The position numbers and the translations under genes are program-made. Below, piece after piece: positions 25,739 through 56,700 of a stretch of 64,000 nt of DNA. Origin of the DNA: Ficedula albicollis. Its lineage: Eukaryota; Chordata; Aves; Passeriformes; Muscicapidae. Every line of letters starts with the position of its first letter. The first letter of the stretch is position 1. Where the stretch lies: NCBI RefSeq assembly GCF_000247815.1, contig NC_021677.1:9462996-9526995 (forward strand), read 5' to 3'. Below the pieces are notes generated by a model. The model worked only from the letters and a program-made list of their open reading frames with translations, was not told where the DNA came from and did no database searches.

Positions 25739-28107
25739 GATCTATTTCTGTGTCTGGTCTGCTGTCTTTGTTGGTGATTAGGGGAGGATGAGAAGAGCTG
25801 GCAGCTGAAGGAAGAAGCTCACCAGGTCCTTGTAGTAAGGTGTTAGAGGTGAGGGCCAGTGGATGCAGCTTGAAGTCTCTTCCCACTGGAAAGTGCCAAG
25901 TGTATCCACTTCTTTAACACTTGCTGCTTGATGTAAGCAGGATGATAATAGTGATTTCTAATCTTCTGGCTTCTGGGGTGGTATTAACAGGGCTGTGAGG
26001 TGACATGGACGTGAGTCTGGGGGGGAAAAAAGCTTTTTCCATATGTCCACATGCCAGACAAGGGTACCAAGCTCATTTCCAGGTGTCCATATGCCAGGTG
26101 AGGGTGAATCTACCTATGCAACCTCCTTTCCCCTTATCCTTGATAATCTTAAACCCCAAAACTGGTTTCACTCATGTTTTACAAGGGTCTTACAAAGGTA
26201 CCATAATGTTATTGCTAGTGCTCCAGAATTTCCTGTGAAGCCAGCCACATGATTCCTGCCAGAAATTGTTTCCAGCCTCAGGAAAAAAATCCTTCATACC
26301 TTTAGGTGAACCTGCATGCAGTGATAGCCACAGCAGCCAGTGGGACAGGTGATCCTTACTGCTGAGGCTCAGAGGGGAGAAAAAGGACATTGCAGAAAAA
26401 TTAGTCTTCCAAGTAATGATTTGTACAGGATTGCTTTCCTGTACAAATTCAAGGGAATTCGCTTGGAAGCAGAAGAGAAAAGGGATGTTTTGAGTGTTCC
26501 TTTGACTAAAAATAGCAAGTGCTCAATTTCTCATCAGCAAACAGACTCGATTCCCACATGATTATATTGTGCATTTCTGAGCTGTTGCTTGCTGGGTTGG
26601 GCTACAGCTGCCCCACGTGCCAGGGCAACATGGGCTTTCCAGAGCTGCTGTTTCAGAGCTGTCTTTGCTACATCTGAATGCAGGATGCAAGAAACCCTGT
26701 AAATGAGCTGTGTTACTGTGGGCTCAATTAAGACTGTCTTCTCAATTAACTAATTGTCTCCAAGTTATAGACAGCAGCATTTAACTGTGAGCAGAAACTA
26801 TTCCCGAAGTATTACTTTGGGAGGCAGGAATGAGCATTTTGCTATGGGAATGGAAGGAGTGGCCTGTTTTTTCCTTCCCAGGAGTATCACAGATAGTTTC
26901 TGTTCCCATCCTGCCTCAGTTCCTGCTTGGCTTTTGTTGGAAGCATGGTTCCTTCTGGAAGAGCTGCATGCTGTGGCCACCAGCTCCTTGCCTTTGATGG
27001 CACTGCAGTGCTGCCCCCTGCTCAGCTCTGCGTTAGGAGGAATAACTTTCCCAGGAAACAGTCAGGAAGTAACACTCACCACCTGCCACTGACTGTGGGA
27101 GCCCTGTCACCTCTCTCCACAGGAGACTCGTGACCCATGCCCCTTGGGGGCTGGTGTCGCCGGCAAACCCTCCAAGGGCGCTTCTGAGAGATCCCACTGA
27201 GAGAGATGGAAAACCAGCTCCTACTGCCGTGGAACACATGGAATGCAATCTATCAGACCTTTAAGATGCACAGAGGAAGGAACAGATTTGTCAGAAACCT
27301 CTAGTCTTTTCCATGGAGTTCACCTTTGAGTCTTTTCAGTGGCATTTTTGTCTCTTTTTAGGTTGTCCCATAACTCAGGATAGAATCTTCTCTGTTTGAC
27401 AGCATGGGGTTGGGTTGGGTCACTCTGTGGTTCAGGTGACCCTGCCTGGAGCTGAACAACCATCCTCATCCACCATCACCAAACTGGAGCAAACAAGAGC
27501 CAGGACAAGTGACCCCTCACAGGGGCTGTGACCCCTCAACCAGAGCAAACAACAGTGACCCTTCATAGGGGCTGTGACCCCTGACGGGGGCTATGGCTGG
27601 AGCTAAAAACCAACCAAACCAACCAACCAACCAACCAACCAACCAACCAACCAACCAACCAACCAACCAACCAGAGGCTTGTGCGCCTGTCAAGACTCCT
27701 CTGAGGTCTCCAACCACAAATAAAGGTTTAGCTTAATTAACAAATAAAAGATTAACTTAATTTTCAAAGTAATAGATTAATAATCGAATCTCTTTTTTGG
27801 TGAACAAAGTAAGTAGTTCCCTAATGGTCAGCACATGTCTAATTAGCAGCTCCTACAGGGCTGAGCCCCATATCCATGTGTGCTCACCTTGGGCTTGATC
27901 CTGACCAGCTGGATGCTATGAGTGACATTCCAGGCAAGCTGTGGAATGAAGCTGTGCTTCCCTGTGGAGAAAACACCTCCCAGGTAGAGAGGGAGTACAG
28001 ACACATATGTACTTGTTGGTGCACTCGCCTGTGCAGTTACCTGTACCACAAAGTGCTGCCCTGGGAATTAAGAGGAACCACTGGGCACACTTGTGTTTTC
28101 ATTGCAT
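25739..28107. other. Convergent DRD4/DEAF1 intergenic region
   Basis: About 2.4 kb between the two convergent poly(A) signals. There is no gene. It contains a short imperfect GTGACCCCT/GGGGCTGTG repeat at about 27510-27590 and an (AACC)n microsatellite. Confidence 0.7.
27609..27672. repeat. (AACC)n microsatellite, about 16 copies
   Basis: A nearly perfect tetranucleotide array between DRD4 and DEAF1. It is short and likely polymorphic, with no gene association. Confidence 0.95.
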
Positions 28108-28113
28108 TTTATT
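28108..28113 (-). terminator. DEAF1: DEAF1 polyadenylation signal
   Basis: AATAAA read on the minus strand, about 550 nt beyond the DEAF1 stop codon. The interval 28114-28663 would be the 3' UTR; it has no other feature. Confidence 0.65.
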
Positions 28114-28663
28114 TAACAACATGTTCTTTTTCAACTGTATTTAATTGGAGAAGTTCCAATGTGTTCCAGATTTGCCCAGCACAGAGGGGACACAGGAAAA
28201 ACAAAAATCCTTTCAATGCCAGACTAAGAACTTGTACCGACTTTGTCAAGGCAATTAAACCAAAGATTCGTTTCTCTTCTCTAATGAGAGGTACGGAGGC
28301 CCCAGTAGGAGGAAGCACTGGCAGATCTCCTTGCAGCACCTGCTTTAGATCCATCTCAAGAGAGATGAGGAGACTGCTGTCATCCACATGGTGGAGGATC
28401 CAGTCAGGCAAAGGCAAAGCCTCCCAAAGCCAGTCGGGGCTGGGATGGAAGGGAGAGGGTTCCAGATGAGGTTTTCACAGTCTCTGTATTATCCAAAGCT
28501 TTGGAAGGGGGTTAGGAATAGACAAATGCTGTCACAGTATCAAAAAGTCAATGAAAAATGAGTCTGCTAGTGAGGAGAGTGCTGTTGGCACAGGACAGAC
28601 CGTTCCTGCCGGTCGCCGATCCAGCCGGCCCCGCGTATCCATGAACGGCTGCGGAGGTAGAGC

Positions 28664-47978
<19,315 letters not shown>

Positions 47979-48003
47979 CGGTACCTGACGGATCGGGTGA
48001 GAC

Positions 48004-48245
48004 CCGAGCCCGCCCGAACGCGGCCGAGTCCCCGAGCGGTGCGGCCCGGCGAGGCGAAGAGTCCCGAGCTCGTTCGAGCCGTTTCCGATCTCTGCCGAAG
48101 GCGGTAGCGAGGAGGGCCGATGTGTGCCGAGTCCTCTCCGATCGCACCCGAGCTCCGTTCGCCGGCCCGAAGACGCCCGAACGGGCAGCGTCCGAATCCG
48201 CCCGAAAGCGACCGAACCGGGCCGAACGCTCCGATCGCGCCCGAA
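48004..48245. promoter_or_regulatory. Helically phased CCGA array in the DEAF1/TMEM80 bidirectional promoter
   Basis: CCGA starts at 48004, 48014, 48024, 48032, 48064, 48085, 48095, 48117, 48127, 48138, 48148, 48167, 48177, 48192, 48202, 48212, 48222, 48231 and 48241. Nearly all spacings are 8-11 bp or multiples of about 10.5. Ten of these are CCGAA or GCGAA-like and, with TTCG at 48073 and 48158, supply the CGAA/TTCG half-site recognised by DEAF1. GTTCGAGCCGTTTCCG (48072-48087) holds two half-sites together. Either this is a decayed 10-bp minisatellite, a DEAF1 binding array, or both. Confidence 0.6.
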
Positions 48246-48265
48246 GGCGGGTGGGCGGGGCGAGT

Positions 48266-48293
48266 GGGGGGGGGGGGGGGGGGGGGGGGGGGG
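48266..48293. repeat. Short poly-G tract (28 bases)
   Basis: A 28-base G run between the CCGA array and TMEM80. This length is biologically plausible, in contrast to the three long runs. Confidence 0.9.
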
Positions 48294-48333
48294 CGGCCGG
48301 GACGGCGGAGGAGCGGCGGGTGGGGCGGAGCGT

Positions 48334-48344
48334 CAAGATGGCGG
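48334..48344 (+). promoter_or_regulatory. TMEM80: YY1-type motif overlapping the TMEM80 start codon
   Basis: CAAGATGGCGG matches the YY1 consensus that is common at the start of housekeeping genes, where the motif's ATG doubles as the initiator. GC boxes (GGGGCGGAG) lie just upstream. There is no TATA box. Confidence 0.6.
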
Positions 48345-51300
48345 TACCGAGCCGAGGTGAGCGGTGTCGCGATAGCAACACGACAGCGACAGGACAGTCC
48401 CTTCCGGGGCACCGGGGGGGCTATTGCCCACCGTGCTAGAGGTGGTTTCTCGCGGGGGGACACGACTAGAGCGAGGCTGGGCTGAGGTCGAGCCCAGCCC
48501 CGTTGGCATATCGCGACAATCCCGACACGCTGAGGCAAATCCGGGCGGCGCCGTGAGCAGGGGCTTGGCGCATGTGCGGGCTGAGGAGCACCTTGACTCC
48601 AGGAAAGACGCTTTCCTGAGGCCGAGAGACATCCTGTGAAAATCCAGATCTTTCCTTCAATTTAGTAACTGCTGGGATTCAGAGCGGAAAAAATTCATCC
48701 TTAGTGTGATCAAAATTATTAATTTTCAAGTCTTTCATGGGTCAGAGTTTTCTCCCAAAACTGTACATTTCTGTCCTGGGTAGATAAAGGTGGCTTAGAA
48801 AATTTTTGCCGAATTCGTAAAAAAAAGAATCCTAATCTCGAATCTGTGCAGTGAGGTGCTCTGAGTGATGCTAACCGCAGCCGCTGCCTTTAATACAGTT
48901 TCATGTTAAGAGTGAAAGCGTTCTGTCACAAACGGGCCGTGTTCCGCCTCAGATCCCTGTTTTCTCAGCGGCACTCCGCCTGGGGCTGCACAGATCGGCG
49001 CCGAGGTTGTGTGTTGGGGCGGTTTGATAATCGCTCTGGGGTGTGCTCTGGGGCTCCAGGGCTTATCCCTGTGCAAGGTCCCGGCCGCTCTGAGGGAGGC
49101 AGCACTTCCTCGGGAATGCGGCTGCATCCCGGCCTGCCACGGCTGCGGGAGGCTCGCTGCCCTCTGCTAGGAAAGGGTTCAGGAAAGAACAGTTCAAATG
49201 TAAAGTTGGGGAGCTGCCTTGAGGGAATTCCATGGCTGATTATCACACAATTCAGCATCAGCGGTGTAGCTGCAGTTCCGGATATTAAATGGAATGGTTT
49301 GGTTTGGAAGAGACCTTGAAGCTCATTCAGTCCCACTCCCTGCCATGGCCAGGGACACCTTCCTCTATCCCACCTTGCTCCAAGCCCCATCCAGCCTGGC
49401 CTTGCACACTTCCAGGGATCCAGGGGCAGCCTCAGCTTCCCTGGGAAACCTGTGCAAGGACCTCAGCACCCCCACAGGGAAGAATTTCTTCCCAATATCA
49501 AAGCCATTTCCCCTTGTCCTGTCACTCCTAAGTGCCAGGACGAGTGTTGGGAGTCCCCAGTGCCTGTACAGAGAGCTGAGAGGAGAGGATCAGGTCCAGG
49601 AGACATTTCGGATCATGGACACATGAATCACCTAAAATCACGTGCCTGTTCTCACTGTGTTCCTAAACTGGACACCTTAATTAGCTGCCTGGAGTTAGGG
49701 GGAATTATTTTGGGCCTAAATGCATAAAACTCTGAGGCGAAGAGGAATGAGGATGGTGGTATGACAAGGATGAGCTGTCCCTGAGATGAAATGAAATGAA
49801 ATGAAAGGCTTTTCACAATTTTTACTCTCCCTGGAACAGAAATCCCGACCGTGCAATTCCTCATGTGTCTGAGAGAGGCCGGGAATATTAATGAGGAACT
49901 CGAGAGGTGCTTTAGTAGGTCAGTGCCATCATATTGCACGAGAATTTTATGTGATTTTTGCAGAAAATAATAAGGAAAAAAGTGAAATCTGTTGATTGCA
50001 TCATTGGAAATACTTGGTTTGATTTCTGTGGGCCATCAGAACACACTGAGGTTGGATGTGGAATGATTTTGTGAAGGGAACTGGTTTGGAGGGATGGTAT
50101 TTAGAGGAACCCGGGAGTCCTGTGTTCTCCGCAAACTTTCTCACAATTTACAAGCAAATGGATCCTGTGTTCACCTCCTTTCTGAGGGAATGAAGTGTCA
50201 TCTCCTGGGGAAGGACAGGATGAACAAGTTCTGGATAATGCCTGTGCACTCCTTCAGGCCTTGAAAGAGCCTAAAGTTCCTCACTGAAAGTGGCTTTTCC
50301 CAGTAGGGATTTTCCCCAAATTATTTGAGGCTTCATCTAGTTGAAAAGGTTATTTTTGGAAACTGAAGTCCACGATTTGGAAAACAATAAATGTTCCTGA
50401 GAGATGAAAAAAGAGATTCCTCCCAGAATTTAGGTATCGTTAGAATGTTTCTGGATTTAGACTTTTTTTTTTTTTCTCTTTATTTTCTCCTTCTCCATGG
50501 CAAGGAAGAACATCAGAGATTGTATCCTTTCTGTACCACTGCTCCCTCCACGTGAGAATCCTGGAGACGACTGCCTCAAGTGGATTCCAATCTTCTGCCC
50601 AGTAATTCTGCACAGTGCTGGGTCTGTGCTCCTGAGTTTTCCATCAGTGTTATCCCCAGGAAGCACAGCTGGGAACACATTGCTTCCAAGGGAAGATGTT
50701 TTGTGCAAGTTTAGCTAGGATTTCCCCCGAGGGGCTCCTGCAGAAACCCCTTTAGCCCCCCTGCAGTCATGACTTGACCCTTTTTCGTAGGAAAGGAGAT
50801 TAAAAATTTGATTTATGTACTGTTGATGGAGGAGACACACCCCCTGCATCACAGCTCACAGACAGCTGACACAGCTGACAAGGGGTAGTAAAAGCAGCTC
50901 TCAGTAGTAACTTCCTCCTCTCTTAAGGTAAGCCACCCCACCTTTACTCCTGCCAAGATCCAAGTAACCTCCTAGGAGGAGACACCCTTGGCTCTAGAGA
51001 TTTCCATGCTTAGAACCTATCTAGTAATTTTTTGCTCCACCTTCCTTCAACTGGAAAAACCCCAAAACCTGGTTTTGTGTTAATAAAATGAGCTGCTCTG
51101 GGAACTGGAATCCATCCACGGTGCGTGGGTGGGTTTAGAAACGGGATGGGCAGTTCCTGTAAAAGATGCCTGGGATGAAATCCCTGCTTGGAGATATTCC
51201 TAGGATTTGAAAAGGGCTGGGGGAGAGAGGGGAGTGAATTAAGGCTGTTTCTTAGGAATTTGCATGTCAAAGCTGAGCTCAGACAGGTATGGAGCACAGC

Positions 51301-53139
51301 ATTTCCATGCTGTGGGCAGGAACAAGACCTGGCTGCTGCACAGAGCTGCCTTTCTCCAAACACAAGTTTGATGGAGTTTGCCAACTCTCTGTCAACTTCC
51401 TTAAGGCTGACTGAGAAGTGTAGAAGTAGTCTGGGGCAATTACACGCATCCCCCCAGTTCCTCAGGTGAATGGATGCCCCACTACAGACCAAATAAAATT
51501 CCTTAAAAAAGGAACTAAAGCCAAGCCTGAAACAGCAAGCTTTTATCCCAGCCTGTGGTGTGTTCACAGCCTCTAGTTCCTTCCTGAACCCTCCCCCCGG
51601 GCCAGGCATAGCTGGACCATTCAGTGTAAAGAGGGAGTGCAGTGTATTTTGGGGTTACTGGGAAATGGTGATTTTATGGAACAGATCCCACCTCATTGCT
51701 ATGAGAAATCCTTTACAAGAGTTCTCAGCTGTCATCGCTTCCCTTACAGATCCTGCTTTATGTAAATGGGATTTATTACATCTTCTACTTCTTGGCAACT
51801 CTTGCAATGATCATTTACAAAAGTAAGTCGCAGGTATTGTCCCCAGAGCAGGCTGTGCTGATGCACAGCTGGGTTTTGTCCTGCTGTGTTTTCCTGCTTT
51901 ATTTACTCTGGTTTATTTTCCAGGTCAAGTTTTCAGTTATCCAGATGATCTTTTGGCTCCTGATCTTGCCGTGCTTTTTCTTATGGGCATTCTGGAAGTG
52001 CCTCGATTGTACTTGGGTAGGTCATGTTATCAGTGCAACTGGAATGTAATCTGTAAACATGAATCATTTGGAAATGGAGTCTGTCAGTTGAGCAGATATT
52101 TGGAGACCCCTACACCTTTCCTTTCACTCCTGGGGACACCTGCAAGCACCAACACCTTCCTTTCACTAAGACAGGAAGGTGAGAAGGGCCTCCTGACCTT
52201 GTCCAGAGCTTGCTAAAACTTCTTCCAGTCCAGTTTTTAAAAAACCCAAATCACTATTAAAATCTGAATATTCCCAAGACATTTATGCAGGGTGAGGGCC
52301 TTGGATCAAGCTGAGTGGCTTCAGGGTCAGATTTATTCTGCTCCCTTAAAGCTCTCTATGTATTTGTTTGGAGCCTGATCCATGAATAAAGAAGTGGGTT
52401 TCAACTCTAATGAAGTTAAACACCAAAATCTACTGAGATAATCTTGGAAAACAAGCTGCAAGGAAGAGAGAAGAACAGCTTCTCCACAATGACAGTCATC
52501 TGAAACAGGAATAGATTGGCAGGGAATAAGACTTAAAAATGAGAATTGGACTCCAGGAGTGCACTGAGTGTTGAGTGCAGGGCTGGGGGGCTGAGGAAGA
52601 GTTTGGTGGTTGAAGATGAGTGCTCAGAAAGATGCAGCTTCAGAAGTGATTCTCTCTGGTAAGAAGAGGTGCCCTGGCTGTGACTATCAACTTATTTAGA
52701 TAACTTTGGTTAGTTTTCCTGTTTTGAAATGGATTGTCTCTTGGTGTTGGGCTTGTTTGCTGGCAGAGTCTTGATTCAGGCTGGTATTTCAATGTATTTT
52801 GAGCTTTTTAGGACTCAGTGAGAACAAAGTCTGAACCAGGGCTGTTTTTGAGCAGGAATTATTGTCGAGTTGCAGCTTGAGCTGTTGTCAGAACAAATTG
52901 GGCAGAAACAGTTTGGTTTCTGTTTCCTTGCAGGTTTCAAGGGTAACCTGACAGAAGCAGAGGCGCCGCTGGGGCTGAGCCTGGGGCTGACGGTGGGCAG
53001 CGTGGTGCTGTGTGTGTACCTGCTGCTGTGGCAGACCTACGTGCTGTGGGCTGATGTGCTCCTCAATGCAGTGCTGCTCTCCACCTACGGGCTCGAGTCG
53101 GGGCTCAAGGTCACGGCCATCGCTGCCTTTGTCAGCTGA
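48338..53139 (+). CDS. TMEM80: TMEM80, small four-helix membrane protein, five exons
   Basis: Exons: 48338-48356, 50505-50551, 51750-51822, 51924-52016 and 52934-53139. GT/AG borders and phases agree, giving 145 residues. The protein starts MAVPSRGRTSEIV and has four hydrophobic segments: about 24-45 (NGIYYIFYFLATLAMII), 60-75 (LAVLFLMGILEVPRL), 90-115 and 118-140. KSQVFSYP and GNLTEAEAPL are family landmarks. TMEM80 belongs to the TMEM17/TMEM216 family of ciliary transition-zone proteins. Exon 2 follows a long T-rich tract; using the first AG gives GRTSEIV, which aligns with the mammalian N-terminus. It is head-to-head with DEAF1. Exons 2-5 lie inside a tandemly duplicated block, so the gene model depends on whether that duplication is real. 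Confidence 0.9.
49285..49600 (-). mobile_element. CR1 LINE fragment in TMEM80 intron 1
   Basis: Contains TTTGGAAGAGACCTTGAAGC, CCAGCCTGGCCTTGCACAC and GAAGAATTTCTTCCCAATAT, a truncated CR1 3' region in reverse orientation. The left edge of the 4.3-kb tandem duplication (49446) falls inside this element, so the second copy carries only its distal part, from 53752. Confidence 0.88.
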
Positions 53140-53751
53140 GCCCCTTCCCACGTGCCTGCCACACATTCCTTCCATGAAGGAGTGGGGCTTCATTTGCACT
53201 ATTGAATTCCTTTGTGTAAAATCCCTCTAAAGCTTCTCTCTGTTTAAATTTTGGGCACATAAATGTCCTGCCCAGGAGCTGTGTGATGCTATCCACCACT
53301 GGCTTATTTATGGGCAAAGGGATGAATTGCTAAATACCCAACACTCTGGCATTCACCAGGGGTCTGTACTAAACATCCATTCCCAAAACAGGATAGGAGC
53401 CAGTGCTGCTGGCATGGTGGGAGTTTGCATGGCACAGCAGCAACATGCAGCCCAAGTGACACAGAAATGAATCAGGCCAGGGCTCACTTGTGCCTTGCCA
53501 CGCACACGTCCGTGTTCGAGGGCACAGCTGCTCTGCTGCTCTCATTTGTGTTTCCAGACCTCAGTGGTAATTTCCCTGACTTTAGTAGGGCAGAACCTGA
53601 TGTATCCCAGTGGGGGAGAGTGGAACTGGGTTTTGTGCATACCTGGAGAGCCGAGCCACAAGGTTTGGCAGCCAGTTCTTACACACTACGTGAGGGGATG
53701 TTCGGTTAAACAGGATGGCTTTAAAATGAACAAAACCATTCATTCTTCCTT
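49446..53751 (+). repeat. 4.3-kb direct tandem duplication, unit 1
   Basis: Unit 1 of a head-to-tail duplication. It contains TMEM80 exons 2-5 and about 0.6 kb of downstream sequence. The right edge joins TTCTTCCTT to the truncated CR1 of unit 2 with no extended homology at the junction. It is about 99.8% identical to 53752-58059 by eye. Confidence 0.95.
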
Positions 53752-56700
53752 AAACCTGTGCAAGGACCTCAGCACCCCCACAGGGAAGAATTTCTTCCCA
53801 ATATCAAAGCCATTTCCCCTTGTCCTGTCACTCCTAAGTGCCAGGACGAGTGTTGGGAGTCCCCAGTGCCTGTACAGAGAGCTGAGAGGAGAGGATCAGG
53901 TCCAGGAGACATTTCGGATCATGGACACATGAATCACCTAAAATCACGTGCCTGTTCTCACTGTGTTCCTAAACTGGACACCTTAATTAGCTGCCTGGAG
54001 TTAGGGGGAATTATTTTGGGCCTAAATGCATAAAACTCTGAGGTGAAGAGGAATGAGGATGGTGGTATGACAATGATGAGCTGTCCCTGAGGAGACAGAT
54101 GAAATGAAATGAAAGGCTTTTCACAATTTTTACTCTCCCTGGAACAGAAATCCCGACCGTGCAATTCCTCATGTGTCTGAGAGAGGCCGGGAATATTAAT
54201 GAGGAACTCGAGAGGTGCTTTAGTAGGTCAGTGCCATCATATTGCACGAGAATTTTACGTGATTTTTGCAGAAAATAATAAGGAAAAAAGTGAAATCTGT
54301 TGATTGCATCATTGGAAATACTTGGTTTGATTTCTGTGGGCCATCAGAACACACTGAGGTTGGATGTGGAATGATTTTGTGAAGGGAACTGGTTTGGAGG
54401 GATGGTATTTAGAGGAACCCGGGAGTCCTGTGTTCTCCGCAAACTTTCTCACAATTTACAAGCAAATGGATCCTGTGTTCACCTCCTTTCTGAGGGAATG
54501 AAGTGTCATCTCCTGGGGAAGGACAGGATGAACAAGTTCTGGATAATGCCTGTGCACTCCTTCAGGCCTTGAAAGAGCCTAAAGTTCCTCACTGAAAGTG
54601 GCTTTTCCCAGTAGGGATTTTCCCCAAATTATTTGAGGCTTCATCTAGTTGAAAAGGTTATTTTTGGAAACTGAAGTCCACGATTTGGAAAACAATAAAT
54701 GTTCCTGAGAGATGAAAAAAGAGATTCCTCCCAGAATTTAGGTATCGTTAGAATGTTTCTGGATTTAGACTTTTTTTTTTTTTCTCTTTATTTTCTCCTT
54801 CTCCATGGCAAGGAAGAACATCAGAGATTGTATCCTTTCTGTACCACTGCTCCCTCCACGTGAGAATCCTGGAGACGACTGCCTCAAGTGGATTCCAATC
54901 TTCTGCCCAGTAATTCTGCACAGTGCTGGGTCTGTGCTCCTGAGTTTTCCATCAGTGTTATCCCCAGGAAGCACAGCTGGGAACACATTGCTTCCAAGGG
55001 AAGATGTTTTGTGCAAGTTTAGCTAGGATTTCCCCCGAGGGGCTCCTGCAGAAACCCCTTTAGCCCCCCTGCAGTCATGACTTGACCCTTTTTCGTAGGA
55101 AAGGAGATTAAAAATTTGATTTATGTACTGTTGATGGAGGAGACACACCCCCTGCATCACAGCTCACAGACAGCTGACACAGCTGACAAGGGGTAGTAAA
55201 AGCAGCTCTCAGTAGTAACTTCCTCCTCTCTTAAGGTAAGCCACCCCACCTTTACTCCTGCCAAGATCCAAGTAACCTCCTAGGAGGAGACACCCTTGGC
55301 TCTAGAGATTTCCATGCTTAGAACCTATCTAGTAATTTTTTGCTCCACCTTCCTTCAACTGGAAAAACCCCAAAACCTGGTTTTGTGTTAATAAAATGAG
55401 CTGCTCTGGGAACTGGAATCCATCCACGGTGCGTGGGTGGGTTTAGAAACGGGATGGGCAGTTCCTGTAAAAGATGCCTGGGATGAAATCCCTGCTTGGA
55501 GATATTCCTAGGATTTGAAAAGGGCTGGGGGAGAGAGGGGAGTGAATTAAGGCTGTTTCTTAGGAATTTGCATGTCAAAGCTGAGCTCAGACAGGTATGG
55601 AGCACAGCATTTCCATGCTGTGGGCAGGAACAAGACCTGGCTGCTGCACAGAGCTGCCTTTCTCCAAACACAAGTTTGATGGAGTTTGCCAACTCTCTGT
55701 CAACTTCCTTAAGGCTGACTGAGAAGTGTAGAAGTAGTCTGGGGCAATTACACGCATCCCCCCAGTTCCTCAGGTGAATGGATGCCCCACTACAGACCAA
55801 ATAAAATTCCTTAAAAAAGGAACTAAAGCCAAGCCTGAAACAGCAAGCTTTTATCCCAGCCTGTGGTGTGTTCACAGCCTCTAGTTCCTTCCTGAACCCT
55901 CCCCCCGGGCCAGGCATAGCTGGACCATTCAGTGTAAAGAGGGAGTGCAGTGTATTTTGGGGTTACTGGGAAATGGTGATTTTATGGAACAGATCCCACC
56001 TCATTGCTATGAGAAATCCTTTACAAGAGTTCTCAGCTGTCATCGCTTCCCTTACAGATCCTGCTTTATGTAAATGGGATTTATTACATCTTCTACTTCT
56101 TGGCAACTCTTGCAATGATCATTTACAAAAGTAAGTCGCAGGTATTGTCCCCAGAGCAGGCTGTGCTGATGCACAGCTGGGTTTTGTCCTGCTGTGTTTT
56201 CCTGCTTTATTTACTCTGGTTTATTTTCCAGGTCAAGTTTTCAGTTATCCAGATGATCTTTTGGCTCCTGATCTTGCCGTGCTTTTTCTTATGGGCATTC
56301 TGGAAGTGCCTCGATTGTACTTGGGTAGGTCATGTTATCAGTGCAACTGGAATGTAATCTGTAAACATGAATCATTTGGAAATGGAGTCTGTCAGTTGAG
56401 CAGATATTTGGAGACCCCTACACCTTTCCTTTCACTCCTGGGGACACCTGCAAGCACCAACACCTTCCTTTCACTAAGACAGGAAGGTGAGAAGGGCCTC
56501 CTGACCTTGTCCAGAGCTTGCTAAAACTTCTTCCAGTCCAGTTTTTAAAAAACCCAAATCACTATTAAAATCTGAATATTCCCAAGACATTTATGCAGGG
56601 TGAGGGCCTTGGATCAAGCTGAGTGGCTTCAGGGTCAGATTTATTCTGCTCCCTTAAAGCTCTCTATGTATTTGTTTGGAGCCTGATCCATGAATAAAGA

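Noticed and set aside
50505..50551. Alternative 35-nt version of TMEM80 exon 2 using the CATCAG acceptor 12 nt downstream
   Set aside because: Also in frame, but the first AG after the T-rich tract gives GRTSEIV, which aligns better with the mammalian N-terminus; NAGNAG-like use of both is possible.
51010..51609. 199-codon minus-strand frame, repeated at 55318-55917
   Set aside because: Antisense within a TMEM80 intron with no recognisable domain; it appears twice only because of the tandem duplication.
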